Shown here piece after piece: positions 7,932-16,739 of a stretch of DNA of 64,000 nucleotides; positions within the stretch are counted from its first letter, which is position 1; each line of letters begins with the position of its first letter. Under the pieces are notes generated by a model, which saw only the letters and a program-made list of their open reading frames with translations, was not told the DNA's origin and did no database searches. A program made the position numbers and the translations under genes. Origin of the DNA: Flavobacterium sp. (GTDB lineage Bacteria; Bacteroidota; Bacteroidia; Flavobacteriales; Flavobacteriaceae); assembly GCF_017744675.1 (NCBI RefSeq), contig NZ_JAGIAV010000005.1, forward strand, positions 301,992-365,991, in the 5' to 3' direction.

Positions 7932-7968
7932 TAATTTTGCGTAGTACGCATCTAAATGTGTGGTACTA
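7932..7968 (+). promoter_or_regulatory. -7 element of the HxlR gene with an overlapping inverted-repeat operator candidate
   Basis: TAATTTTG at 7932-7939 is the plus-strand -7 element, giving a start of transcription near 7946. TAGTAC (7942-7947) and GTACTA (7963-7968) form a perfect 6-bp inverted repeat with a 15-base spacer over that start site. A dimeric winged-helix HxlR protein bound there would repress its own gene; effect on the divergent operon is inference. Confidence 0.5.
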
Positions 7969-7983
7969 ACAATTTTGTAAGTA

Positions 7984-8367
7984 ATGGGAAAAAGAAAAGA
8001 AAATTCAACTAATATGTTGAACGAAAGTTATATTATGGAGAGCTGCAATCTAACTTATGCGGTATGTAAAATTGGAGGCAGATGGAAACTGCTTATTCTC
8101 TGCAAACTTGAAAACGGAAAGTTGAGGTTTAGTGAATTGCGTAATCAAATAAGCGGCATTACTGAACGTATGCTTACGCTCCAGCTTCGTGAGTTAGAAA
8201 AAGAAGCATTAGTCAAAAGAACCGTACACCCCGAAGTTCCTCCAAGAGTTGATTATGAGTTAACAGATATTGCGAAGGAATTAGTGCCAATCTGGTGCCA
8301 ATTAAGCGAATGGGGTGCAAAGCATAAAGAAATAATTCTCGATAAATTGATTAAAGTAGAATCTTAG
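7984..8367 (+). CDS. HxlR family winged-helix transcriptional regulator
   Basis: The 127-aa protein carries the complete HxlR (DUF24) domain. Residue stretch 'CKIGGRWKLLILCKLENGKL' is the first helix with the family Gly-x-W-K, followed by RFSELRNQISGITERMLTLQLRELE (recognition helix) and the wing 'PEVPPRVDYELTDIAKEL'. An N-terminal Cys in ESCNL precedes the domain, the position at which some redox-sensing HxlR members have their sensor Cys. It is divergent from the esterase-MFS operon, with 95 bases between start codons, and is likely its regulator. Confidence 0.92.
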   Translation: MGKRKENSTNMLNESYIMESCNLTYAVCKIGGRWKLLILCKLENGKLRFSELRNQISGITERMLTLQLRELEKEALVKRTVHPEVPPRVDYELTDIAKELVPIWCQLSEWGAKHKEIILDKLIKVES

Positions 8368-8370
8368 AGA

Positions 8371-8415
8371 AACCAAAAGCCTTCAAAGTCCTATTGATTT
8401 TGGAGGTTTTTTTGT
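8371..8415 (+). terminator. Terminator of the HxlR gene
   Basis: CCTTCAAA pairs with TTTGGAGG (one G-T pair) and is followed by seven T residues. Confidence 0.65.
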
Positions 8416-8457
8416 GTTTTTTATGTAATTTTATTTGAAAAAATACGAAGACTTTAA

Positions 8458-9087
8458 ATGGAAATAGAAATTATCATAAGATTGCTTTTGGCGGCATTTT
8501 GGGGAGCTTTAATTGGTGCCGAAAGAGAATATCGGGGAAAAGCTGCCGGGCTTCGCACCACCATAATGATTTCTGTTGGCGCTTGTTTCTTTACCTTAAT
8601 GTCCGAATGGATTGGCGGACCAGGAAATCCAGACCGAATTGCTTCTAATATTGTCACAGGATTAGGTTTTCTTTGTGCGGGAGTAATCTTTAGATCAGAC
8701 AGTCATGTAAGCGGTATTACTACTGCAGCCGCAATATGGTCTGTTGCGGCAGTTAGTATGGGAGTAGGAGCGGGGTATTACTTTGCTTCGGCTTGTGCGG
8801 CGCTTATGATTCTTTTAATTCTAACGATGCTAACCGTTCTTCAGGATAAAATTGACCTTATCAACGAACATAAAGTGTTGCGAATAACTTTTAAACGTTC
8901 CGATAATGGACACGAAAGGTGCAAGGAACTTTTTTCTGCTTATGGTGTAAAATCAAAACTGATGACACAACGCCGTAATCTAGATCATGTTGTTTTAGAA
9001 TGGCAAATACACGGTTCTAAACATGCTATAGAATCTTTGTATGCGTCGCTTTTGGTAGAACCAATTTTTGAAGAGTTAGTGTTATAA
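8458..9087 (+). CDS. MgtC/SapB family inner-membrane protein
   Basis: The 209-aa protein has the conserved MgtC membrane domain: 'LLLAAFWGALIGAERE' with the Glu-Arg, a KAAGLRTTIMISVGACFF segment, then GPGNPDRIASNIVTGLGFLCAG and SHVSGITTAAAIWSVAAVSMGVGAG. About residues 145-209 form a small cytoplasmic ACT-like tail. Members are linked to adaptation to low magnesium or acid and to control of ATP synthase or phosphate transport in Salmonella; the role outside that host is less clear. The gene is followed after 12 bases by an acetyltransferase gene, probably in the same transcript. Confidence 0.92.
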   Translation: MEIEIIIRLLLAAFWGALIGAEREYRGKAAGLRTTIMISVGACFFTLMSEWIGGPGNPDRIASNIVTGLGFLCAGVIFRSDSHVSGITTAAAIWSVAAVSMGVGAGYYFASACAALMILLILTMLTVLQDKIDLINEHKVLRITFKRSDNGHERCKELFSAYGVKSKLMTQRRNLDHVVLEWQIHGSKHAIESLYASLLVEPIFEELVL

Positions 9088-9099
9088 AAATAAAAAATA

Positions 9100-9639
9100 A
9101 TGAATTTTAATTTACAACCCATTTTAGAAAATGACCTTTGCATTCTATCTCCTTTAGAAGAAACAGATTTTGATGCCTTGTATCAAGTAGCTTCCGATCC
9201 TAAAATTTGGGAACAGCATCCAAACAAAGACCGATGGAAAAAAGAAGTTTTTGAAAAGTTTTTTGAAGGAGCCATAGAAAGCAAAGGTGCTTTTAAAATT
9301 ATAAACAAAGAAACTGGAGAAGTTGTCGGAAGTACAAGATTTTATGATTACAATCCTGAAGATGATTGTGTTTTTATTGGTTATACTTTTTATGCTGTTT
9401 CATGTTGGGGAAAAGGTTTTAATTTAAGCGTAAAAAAGACAATGCTGGATTATCTTTTTGAATATGTTTCTAAAGTTAGATTTCATATTGGCGCAGAAAA
9501 TATCCGTTCACAAATTGCAATTTCAAGAGTAGGAGCCCAGAAAATAGCCGAAGAAGAAGTGGCTTATTTTGGTGAAAAACCAAAATTGAATTTTGTGTAT
9601 GAAATCGATAAAGCAGATTGGAAAAGACAAAAGCCTTAA
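9100..9639 (+). CDS. GNAT family N-acetyltransferase (RimJ/RimL-like)
   Basis: The 179-aa protein is of the Acetyltransf_3 type: LSPLEETDFDALYQVASDPKIWEQHP at the start, the strand GEVVGSTRFYDYNPEDDCVFIGYTF, and the acetyl-CoA loop near 'SCWGKGFNLSVKKTMLDYLF', followed by VRFHIGAENIRSQIAISRVGAQ with the typical N-x-R-S-x-x-A. Such enzymes acetylate small molecules or protein N-termini; the substrate is unknown. Its stop codon lies inside a long terminator hairpin. Confidence 0.88.
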   Translation: MNFNLQPILENDLCILSPLEETDFDALYQVASDPKIWEQHPNKDRWKKEVFEKFFEGAIESKGAFKIINKETGEVVGSTRFYDYNPEDDCVFIGYTFYAVSCWGKGFNLSVKKTMLDYLFEYVSKVRFHIGAENIRSQIAISRVGAQKIAEEEVAYFGEKPKLNFVYEIDKADWKRQKP

Positions 9640-9667
9640 ACATCACGTTTAAGGCTTTTGTCTTTTT
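9622..9667. terminator. Bidirectional terminator overlapping the GNAT stop codon
   Basis: A stem of about 20 bp (AAAAGACAAAAGCCTTAAAC and its complement) with a three-base loop encloses the stop TAA at 9637-9639. It ends both the GNAT gene and the convergent DUF4249 operon. Confidence 0.85.
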
Positions 9668-9680
9668 ATGGATAACCATT

Positions 9681-10520
9681 TTATTTTACTACATAAGGAA
9701 CCTGATCGGCTTCGCAAAGTCTAAAATAACCGAATGCATAATTATTAATATCACTCGTATTTACAATGTTTCCTCTAATGCTTCCTGGAGGAACAGAAAA
9801 CGGATTCGAAACAGAAGCTTCCAGAATTAATTTCCAATAATTATAGAAATTTTTAGAAACTCCTCGATGCGTAATTGTTACCGTGTTTCCAGGTTTCATT
9901 TTATCTTCATGAGAGTATCTTGTACTGATTTCGTTTCCGTTAAGGAATTCATCATTTGTGATTCCATATTCTGGGTAAATCAAAAATGAACTTTGATAAT
10001 CGGTTACATAATAATTGACCTCATCTGCTGGATCATTATAATAATAAGTCAGTTCAATGATATCTTTTCCGCTAAAATCAGGAACAATATTTTGCTCAAT
10101 TTTAGTAATTGGAGTTACAGAAGTCAGTTTTTCAACTGCTGTGAAACTTTGTCCTTCGGCAGTAATAAACAATTTATAATCGGCATTTAGTACTGGAACA
10201 AAATTAGTGCATTTATAAACTCCAGCTTCAGTTTCGTTAAAAGTAAAAACATCCCCGCTGCCGTTTTCTATTCGTACTTGCGCGCCCGAAACTTTTGGTG
10301 TAGAATTGTTGTAATAAGGAGCTGTTTTACTAATTTTTATAGTTTGCTCTTTTCCATCAGTTCCTTTTTTCCAGATAATTTCAGCATCGATTACCAGTTT
10401 GGTTTCGCCAGTTGGCAAATCTAAATTAACGACTTCTTCGCATGAAGCGAAAGAAAAAACAAAAAGAAGACTTATTAATGCCAGTGCTCTGTTCATCATA
10501 TATTTTTTCAATTTATTCAT
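9681..10520 (-). CDS. DUF4249 outer-membrane-associated lipoprotein, partner of the TonB receptor
   Basis: The protein has 279 residues from the ATG at 10520, four bases after the stop of the TonB receptor gene; earlier in-frame starts lie inside that gene and are rejected. It has a lipoprotein signal (ALALISLLFVFSFASC) with the lipid-bearing Cys in FASCEE, then the opening VNLDLPTGETKLVIDAEI that is typical of DUF4249. In Bacteroidota DUF4249 genes habitually follow STN-containing TonB-dependent receptors, and the protein is presumed to act as a surface-exposed substrate-binding lid, like SusD for SusC. Substrate unknown. Confidence 0.88.
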   Translation of the reverse strand: MNKLKKYMMNRALALISLLFVFSFASCEEVVNLDLPTGETKLVIDAEIIWKKGTDGKEQTIKISKTAPYYNNSTPKVSGAQVRIENGSGDVFTFNETEAGVYKCTNFVPVLNADYKLFITAEGQSFTAVEKLTSVTPITKIEQNIVPDFSGKDIIELTYYYNDPADEVNYYVTDYQSSFLIYPEYGITNDEFLNGNEISTRYSHEDKMKPGNTVTITHRGVSKNFYNYWKLILEASVSNPFSVPPGSIRGNIVNTSDINNYAFGYFRLCEADQVPYVVK

Positions 10521-10524
10521 AGCA

Positions 10525-13143
10525 TTAAAATTTAAAATTATAAGTAACTCCAGGTACAATTCCGAAAATCGAAAGTCTTCTGGTTTCATTTGCGCCTGTG
10601 TCTTCATTGGTTGTAAAACTCATAGAAGCAGCATTTTTTCTGTTGTAAACATTGTAAAGGCTAAATACCCAATAGCTCTGCCATCCTTTCTTTTTGTCTG
10701 GTTTTGGCGTGTACGTCGCAGCCAGATCAAGATGGTGGAAAAGTGGCAATCTGTTTTCATTTCTCAAAGAATAATTTGGAACATGAATGCCGCCCATTTC
10801 GTAATATCCATTAGCATACGTTACCGGCTGGCCAGATTGTAAAGTGAAATTTCCATTAAAAGACCATTTCGGATTCAGCTCGTAACTTCCTACAATGCTT
10901 AAATTGTGCAATTTGTCATATCCAGATAAATACCAGTTTCCATTTGCAATTCCCGGTTCTTCTGGAGTTCTTCCTGGTGTTTTCTGTTCAGCTCTTGATA
11001 AAGTATACGAAACCCATCCGGTGAAAACTCCTGTATTTTTTCTAAACAACAATTCCATTCCATACGATCTGGCTTTTCCGTTTAGAATCACCTGCTCAAT
11101 ATTGTTGTTAGCCAAAATATCAGCGCCGTCAATATAATCAATACGATTTTGAACATTTTTATAAAATAATTCGGTTTCTAAAGAGTAATCTCCATCTCTG
11201 AAATTTCTAAAATAACCCATAGCGTACTGATCCAAAAGCTGAGGTTTTGTAAACGGTCCGCTTGGAGTCCAGATGCTCATTGGCAATGGAGATTGCGTGT
11301 TGGATAAAATATGAATGTACTGTGCCATTCTGTTGTAACTCGCTTTTATAGAATTTTCGTCATTAAAAGCATAAGACAAGGCAGCTCTCGGCTCAAAATT
11401 ATTGAACTTACTGATCGTCTTTCCTTTTCCGTAAGAGATACTCCCGTTTGGAGTTCCTTCTTCGTAAATATTGTACAACGGGTTATACACTACAGCCTGA
11501 CCATTTTCATAAGTGCTGATCTTTTCGTCTCCTAAACGGTAAAACATACTATAACGTAGTCCGTAACGGAAAGTCAGTTTTTCTGTAATTTGATTTTCAA
11601 AATCAACAAAGGCAGAAGCTTCTAAAGCATATTTTTTATCCAGCTGCATGTAATTAAACTGCGAATTTGGAGAAGTTGGCTGTACAACTCCAGGATTGAA
11701 ATTATAATACAAACCATCGATACCGTAATTGATTTTAAATTTCTCAGACTGCTGGAAATTCCAATTGTATTTCAACCCGTAACTCTGAATGTTGCTGTTC
11801 CATTTGAAGGTTTCAATCGGAATTTCTAGATTAAATCTGTAATCACTATAGAAGGTAGATAAATTGCTGTTTAAACGGTCAGAAAATTTGTGTTTCCAGC
11901 TTAAAATTCCCATTGTGCTTCCGTAAGTACTCGCAAAACGATCGTTAATATCAAATACATCATTCCCGAAATAACCAGAAAACGAAAGCGTGTTTTTGGC
12001 ATTAAAACGATAATTCAATTTTGTATTTAAATCATAAAACATAGCCGAATTATTATTATCAGCCAGTTTCATAAATAAATGAGCATAAGAAGCACGACCA
12101 GAAAGAATAAAAGAGCCTTTTTCTTTTTGTAGCGGACCTTGAACTAAAAGTCGGCTTGAGATAATTCCGATTCCTCCATTTACTTTATATTCTTCAAAAT
12201 CTCCCGTTTGTTGCGTAACATCTAGTACCGAAGAAACGCGACCTCCAAATTTTGACGGAATTCCTCCTTTATACAAATCCAAACCATTTACAATATCAGC
12301 ATTGAAAATAGAAAAGAATCCAAACATATGCGAATCTGCATAAACGGGAGCGCCATCCAGAAGAATTAGATTCTGATCGGCTGCACCACCACGAACGTTA
12401 AAACCCGAAGAAGCTTCTCCAGCATTGGTAACTCCAGGAAGCGTCAAAATCGATTTTAAAGGATCTGGTTCGCCCATTGCAACTGGAATTTTCTTGATTT
12501 CCTGCATAGAAAGCTTGTTCACACTCATTTGTGTAGTTTTAATGTCAACCGCTTTATTGTTCATTACAATAACTTCTCCCAATTGCTGGCTATCAGCATC
12601 GACATTGAAATTGACTTTGGTGTCGTCTGATACAGAAACTCTTTTTTCTTCATTTTTAAATCCAACATAACTCACCTGAACGGTATAGCTTCCGTTTGGA
12701 ACTTCAATACTGTATTTTCCGTTAGCATCTGTTATAGCGCTTGTTTCCAATTCTTTAATGTAGATATTAGCGCCAATAACCGGTTGTCTTTCGTCATCTA
12801 AAACATGCCCAGTCAGCTTACTTTTTTTTTTGATAGGCTTTTGAACTTGAGCTTTCTGTTTCACAAAAATATTGCTGCCTACGATGGAAAATTGCACAGA
12901 CGAAGTTTGGTTCAATTCTGCGATAAGCTTGCTGATGTCGGTATTTTTGAAAGTGCTTTTTTGAGTAAAATACTTTTTATTAGTATCAATTTGGTCAGTA
13001 AAAGCAAATTTAAAATTGGTTTGACTTTCAATCTGTTTAAAGAATTCTTTTAAGGTTACATTTTGATCTACAGTTACGGTAACGCTTTGAGCAGACATAC
13101 ACAAACTGAATAAAAAAAAGCACGCTGAAATTATATGCTTCAT
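10525..13143 (-). CDS. TonB-dependent receptor with STN signalling domain
   Basis: This 872-aa outer-membrane receptor has a signal peptide (1-18, ending MSA), an STN domain (about 19-95, beginning SVTVTVDQNVTLKEFFKQIE) as in FecA-type transducers, a carboxypeptidase-regulatory-like domain (about 110-195), a plug (about 205-320, with GGAADQNLILLDGAPVY) and a 22-strand barrel ending in GVTYNFKF with the terminal Phe. The STN domain touches the FecR protein encoded just upstream (13243-14085), so ligand binding outside would be passed to the ECF sigma factor. The substrate might be a siderophore, peptide or glycan; nothing in the sequence decides. Confidence 0.93.
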   Translation of the reverse strand: MKHIISACFFLFSLCMSAQSVTVTVDQNVTLKEFFKQIESQTNFKFAFTDQIDTNKKYFTQKSTFKNTDISKLIAELNQTSSVQFSIVGSNIFVKQKAQVQKPIKKKSKLTGHVLDDERQPVIGANIYIKELETSAITDANGKYSIEVPNGSYTVQVSYVGFKNEEKRVSVSDDTKVNFNVDADSQQLGEVIVMNNKAVDIKTTQMSVNKLSMQEIKKIPVAMGEPDPLKSILTLPGVTNAGEASSGFNVRGGAADQNLILLDGAPVYADSHMFGFFSIFNADIVNGLDLYKGGIPSKFGGRVSSVLDVTQQTGDFEEYKVNGGIGIISSRLLVQGPLQKEKGSFILSGRASYAHLFMKLADNNNSAMFYDLNTKLNYRFNAKNTLSFSGYFGNDVFDINDRFASTYGSTMGILSWKHKFSDRLNSNLSTFYSDYRFNLEIPIETFKWNSNIQSYGLKYNWNFQQSEKFKINYGIDGLYYNFNPGVVQPTSPNSQFNYMQLDKKYALEASAFVDFENQITEKLTFRYGLRYSMFYRLGDEKISTYENGQAVVYNPLYNIYEEGTPNGSISYGKGKTISKFNNFEPRAALSYAFNDENSIKASYNRMAQYIHILSNTQSPLPMSIWTPSGPFTKPQLLDQYAMGYFRNFRDGDYSLETELFYKNVQNRIDYIDGADILANNNIEQVILNGKARSYGMELLFRKNTGVFTGWVSYTLSRAEQKTPGRTPEEPGIANGNWYLSGYDKLHNLSIVGSYELNPKWSFNGNFTLQSGQPVTYANGYYEMGGIHVPNYSLRNENRLPLFHHLDLAATYTPKPDKKKGWQSYWVFSLYNVYNRKNAASMSFTTNEDTGANETRRLSIFGIVPGVTYNFKF

Positions 13144-13242
13144 GAATTTTTGTATTTTTGAATATTATTAAATGGATAACTTAATGTTATCCTGAACATT
13201 AGGAGGATGTGTAGTTTCGCGGCTTGCATCCTTTCTTGTTTT

Positions 13243-14085
13243 TCATTGAAAAGTGATCTCTTTTAAATCTTCATTTATTTCAAAGTTTAGGTTATACATT
13301 TCTGATAATAATTGTAAAATTGTCTTTAAATCTTCTTTTTTATTGATTCGGATCGTAATTTTCTGATCCTGATTTTCTTTCGGAAGACTCACTTTATATC
13401 CATACGTTTCTTCGATATAAAGGCTTACAGTAGAAAGTTTTTGGTTGTCAAAATCTATAAATGGGCTGAATTCTGTAACTGAAGCCGTTTGGTTTCCGTA
13501 GGTGAATTTTTCTCCAGGTTTCAGTATCCATTTTTGGGTCTTGCCTTTTACATTCATCTGAACGCTTCCTTCAAAAAGTTCTACTGTCACTTCTTCATTT
13601 TTAGATTCTTTTACTATAAAAGAAGTTCCTAAAACGGTAGTTGTAGTTTCATCACAGAAAACCTGAAAAGGATGCTGTTTGTCTTTTTTAACTTTAAAAT
13701 ACGCTTCACCACACATTTGGATTTTTCTGTTTAAAGCAAAATCGTTTCCGTAAATAATTTTAGAATTTGGAGCCAATTCTACTCTTGAACTGTCTGGCAA
13801 AAAGACAAATTTTATTACCGAGGTTGTATTTTCAATCGTATTCTCGGCAACAACAGCACTTTCAGCCAAAGTTCCATTGTTGAAATAAATTCCAGTTCCG
13901 ATAAGCGCAAAAAGTAAAACCGAAGCAGCGGCGTAAAGATGCCAAGGCTTAAACCTTCTTTTCTTTTCTGCAAAAGTTTTAGCATGAAATTCTTCCCACG
14001 AATTTTCTTTTACATCATCTGAATGTGAATCGGGAGTTTCGTTCCATAATTTTTCAAACTCTTCATCAAAATTTTCCTTGTTCAT
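13243..14085 (-). CDS. FecR family anti-sigma factor
   Basis: The 280-aa protein has a cytoplasmic N-terminus (about 1-45), one membrane helix at about 46-68 (LYAAASVLLFALIGTGIYF), the FecR domain (about 90-190, 'FLPDSSRVELAPNSKIIYG', then GEAYFKVKKDKQHPF and GTSFIV) and a C-terminal DUF4974 domain (about 205-280) typical of Bacteroidota FecR proteins, which meets the STN domain of the receptor. It holds the ECF sigma factor at the inner membrane until the receptor is loaded. It lies between the 69-aa gene and the receptor on the same strand. Confidence 0.93.
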   Translation of the reverse strand: MNKENFDEEFEKLWNETPDSHSDDVKENSWEEFHAKTFAEKKRRFKPWHLYAAASVLLFALIGTGIYFNNGTLAESAVVAENTIENTTSVIKFVFLPDSSRVELAPNSKIIYGNDFALNRKIQMCGEAYFKVKKDKQHPFQVFCDETTTTVLGTSFIVKESKNEEVTVELFEGSVQMNVKGKTQKWILKPGEKFTYGNQTASVTEFSPFIDFDNQKLSTVSLYIEETYGYKVSLPKENQDQKITIRINKKEDLKTILQLLSEMYNLNFEINEDLKEITFQ

Positions 14086-14098
14086 AATTTTTTAGGTG

Positions 14099-14308
14099 TT
14101 AAAGCTTTTTGCAGTAAAATCCTTGTTTAGTAAAAACACCATAAACCATTTCTTTGATTTCTCTATTCGTTTCGATTCTAAGAATTCTTTCGCGATTTTT
14201 GAAATCGAAATTTATAATACAATCTGAAATAACGAACTGTAAAAGAGCCACAAGTAAACTTGCATCTTTTTTTGTTCGAACATTAGTTTTATAAGCTTCA
14301 ATGTGCAT
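14099..14308 (-). CDS. 69-aa ferredoxin-like (HMA-like) protein between sigma and anti-sigma genes
   Basis: This 69-residue protein begins MHIEAYKTNV, contains LLVALLQFVIS, INFDF and RILRIET, and ends GFYCKKL. It has the same length and key positions as the protein at 581-790. The pattern suggests the beta-alpha-beta-beta-alpha-beta fold of HMA domains without the CxxC metal site. It sits 47 bases after the sigma gene and 13 bases before fecR on the same strand, so it is almost certainly co-expressed with them. It is not a usual component of FecI/FecR systems; it may tune the sigma/anti-sigma pair, but that is inference. Confidence 0.65.
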   Translation of the reverse strand: MHIEAYKTNVRTKKDASLLVALLQFVISDCIINFDFKNRERILRIETNREIKEMVYGVFTKQGFYCKKL

Positions 14309-14355
14309 TTTTTAGTCCTTGTTTTTTAGTATAACAAACGAGAACTAAAAAGTTC

Positions 14356-14877
14356 CTAATGGTTTTCGATTTTTTTTCGAATAAATTTACTGGCGAGATA
14401 AATATGATTGGCAATGGTCTTTTCAGAAAGATCCGTTATTTCTGCAATCTCCTTATAGCTAAGGTTTTCCAGTTTGTGTAAAGTGAATATTTTTTGTTGT
14501 TGCTCCGGAAGCTGATTTATGAAGTTTTGCAATTTTTCTTGTCGTTCTTCAAAAATTCCTGAATCTGATTCTTCCTGCGGCAGGTCAACTTGAGTAGGAT
14601 CAAGCTGCACTATTTTGTTTTCTCTATTAACGTGATTGATGATGAGGTTCTTGCAAATAACAAATAGCTGTTTGTCTAACAAAACATCCTCGTTAAGCAG
14701 TTCTCTTTTATGGTATAATCTAATGAAAGTTTCTTGAACAAAATCTTCGGGAGTAAATACAGAAGAATTAAATCGTCGAGCAATATTTATTAGTTTATCA
14801 TAGTAACTGAAGTAAACCTCCTTGAAAGCTGCCTCATTACCTTTTTTTAAACTTAAAATAAATTTTTTATTGTCCAT
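14356..14877 (-). CDS. ECF RNA polymerase sigma factor (FecI-like)
   Basis: The 173-aa sigma factor has region 2 at about residues 10-75 (AFKEVYFSYYDKLINIARRF and the EDFVQETFIRLY motif that touches the -10 element) and region 4 at about 115-168 ('LPEQQQKIFTLHKLENLSYK' then EIAEITDLSEKTIANHI), with little linker between, as expected of ECF factors. It heads a minus-strand cluster with the 69-aa gene, fecR, the STN receptor and DUF4249. By family knowledge it drives the receptor operon when released by FecR. Confidence 0.93.
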   Translation of the reverse strand: MDNKKFILSLKKGNEAAFKEVYFSYYDKLINIARRFNSSVFTPEDFVQETFIRLYHKRELLNEDVLLDKQLFVICKNLIINHVNRENKIVQLDPTQVDLPQEESDSGIFEERQEKLQNFINQLPEQQQKIFTLHKLENLSYKEIAEITDLSEKTIANHIYLASKFIRKKIENH

Positions 14878-15158
14878 AACGAAAATATCGTGACTAGCTT
14901 CCTAGTCTAAACTCATTGGTTTCAATATTATTGTATTCAGAAATTTGAGCAATCTGAAATCGGGAATGTAATAAGTTACAAAGAACCGTAATTAAATTTA
15001 AGATTGGACGCTTTTGCTAAAGAAATGTTACAAAAGAAGATTATTTTTATTAAAAACCCCATTGAACATTTTTGTTTAATGGGGTTCTTTTATTGATAAT
15101 CACAAGTTCTAGCTTTTAAACAAAGAATAATTAATGCTTTTGCGATTGATATTTAATT
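14878..15158. other. Intergenic region between the sigma factor gene and the sulfatase gene
   Basis: It holds the upstream region of the sigma gene and the sulfatase terminator (15053-15091). No further gene or RNA is visible. Confidence 0.5.
15053..15091 (-). terminator. Terminator of the sulfatase gene
   Basis: AAAACCCCATTGAAC pairs with GTTTAATGGGGTT across a short T-rich loop; on the minus strand it ends in a U tract. Confidence 0.75.
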
Positions 15159-16739
15159 TTATTTGAATCCTTCGGGAATCATTTCTCTTAAACCTTCACC
15201 AAATGGGATATACTCTTTGTTAGGATATTTTTTTATGTCTTCTAAAAATGGAATAATGTGTGAAGCAAAATACATTCCTGCCCATCCATTATCAGTTCCG
15301 CTATAACGACCTGGAGAAGTTTGATTGCCACCGTTTGGAGCAGCACCATTAAAGGTCATGTCATATTGTTCTGAAGGATCCCATAATAAATCATAAGTCG
15401 CAGCAACTCTCAGTGTTTTATCTGTGCCTAGCCAAGTGTCTTTTGCTGTAAGAGCAAATTTGAAATTTTTTACGCGAACAGCACCCAGGAACTGACTGGC
15501 AAAATAAAAGAAATCGGTTCGTTTTCCAGGACCCGTACCTAATAAAGAAGCACTAAGATCAATGCCATCAAATACAATTGAAGATCCATTGTTGTCTTTC
15601 CAGATATGAGTTGGAACTGGCGCGCCAATAATTGATGCAATAGTTGGCCACCAATCCATATGAGAAAACATATCAGTATTCAATGAACCAGCTTTAATAT
15701 GACCTGGCCACCACGCAATAGCCGGAACGCGGAAACCGCCCTCATAGACAGAACCTTTCATACCTCTAAATGGGGTATATCCAGCATCTGGCCATGCATC
15801 TAACCATGCACCATTATCAGTTGTCCAGATTATCAAAGTGTTTTGGTCAATTTTTGCATCACGCACCGCTTGTATAATTTGTCCGCTATTATCATCAACT
15901 TCCATTAAGGCATCAAGATATTTTCCGCCTCCAGGAGATTTTCCTTTCCAGCGTGGAGAAGGATTATTTGGATTGTGTACTTTTTCGAAACAAACCGTTA
16001 TAAAAAATGGATTTTTATCTCCCGAATGTTTTTTAATATAATCTACCGTGGCAGTTCTAATATCATCATCAGCTGTGGCTAAATCGTCAAAAGTGAATTT
16101 CTGTTTTTCAGCCTTAGCCGCTTGCCCTGCTTTGCCTTCAAAAACACCTAGATTAATCGTATTCCATACTTTCATGAACTCGGGATCATCAGACGGAAAG
16201 TTAGGATGTAATTCCTTGTTGTCATACGCATAAACTCCAGCGTAATAAGGTAACATATGAATCATTTCATCATAACCATGAGAGGTAGGATAATTGGCTT
16301 GTTTATCTCCTAAATGCCATTTTCCTGTAAACATTGTGCTATATCCAGCTTTTTTGAACATTTCGCTAATGGTAGGAGTTTCTGCACTTAGACCATTAGG
16401 ATCGCCAGGTGCCAGTACAGAAGAAAGTGCCGTTCTGATCGGGATACGTCCCGTGATAAAAGAGGCACGGCCAGCTGTACAACTCGCTTGTCCATAATAA
16501 TTTACGAATCGCATACCTTCTGCAGCCATACGATCTAGATTTGGAGTTGGAGCGCCTCGCATAACACCTCCGCCGTAACATCCAAGATCTCCCCAGCCAA
16601 CATCATCTGTCATAATTACAATTACATTGGGGGCTTTTTTCTGCGCAATGAAAAATTGAGGCAGAAGCAACATTAATAGCAAACTAATTTTAGTAATCAA
16701 TTTGTTAAAACCATCGGACTGAGAATTTCTGATTTTCAT
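15159..16739 (-). CDS. Secreted type I (formylglycine) sulfatase
   Basis: The 526-aa protein has a signal peptide (about 1-32, SLLLMLLLPQFFIAQ) and then NVIVIMTDDVGWGDLGCYGG, where the Asp pair binds calcium. The signature CTAGR at residues 87-91 supplies Cys87 for conversion to formylglycine and Arg91, followed by ASFITGR. FTGKWHLG and WTTDNGAW hold further active-site residues. It would remove sulfate from a sulfated glycan or aryl ester in the periplasm. It needs an anSME-type maturase, which is not in this window. It stands alone as a transcription unit. Confidence 0.93.
   Translation of the reverse strand: MKIRNSQSDGFNKLITKISLLLMLLLPQFFIAQKKAPNVIVIMTDDVGWGDLGCYGGGVMRGAPTPNLDRMAAEGMRFVNYYGQASCTAGRASFITGRIPIRTALSSVLAPGDPNGLSAETPTISEMFKKAGYSTMFTGKWHLGDKQANYPTSHGYDEMIHMLPYYAGVYAYDNKELHPNFPSDDPEFMKVWNTINLGVFEGKAGQAAKAEKQKFTFDDLATADDDIRTATVDYIKKHSGDKNPFFITVCFEKVHNPNNPSPRWKGKSPGGGKYLDALMEVDDNSGQIIQAVRDAKIDQNTLIIWTTDNGAWLDAWPDAGYTPFRGMKGSVYEGGFRVPAIAWWPGHIKAGSLNTDMFSHMDWWPTIASIIGAPVPTHIWKDNNGSSIVFDGIDLSASLLGTGPGKRTDFFYFASQFLGAVRVKNFKFALTAKDTWLGTDKTLRVAATYDLLWDPSEQYDMTFNGAAPNGGNQTSPGRYSGTDNGWAGMYFASHIIPFLEDIKKYPNKEYIPFGEGLREMIPEGFK

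Noticed and set aside
10521..10607. N-terminal extension of the DUF4249 protein
   Set aside because: It lies inside the TonB receptor gene and lacks signal-peptide character; the ATG at 10520 gives a correct lipoprotein signal.
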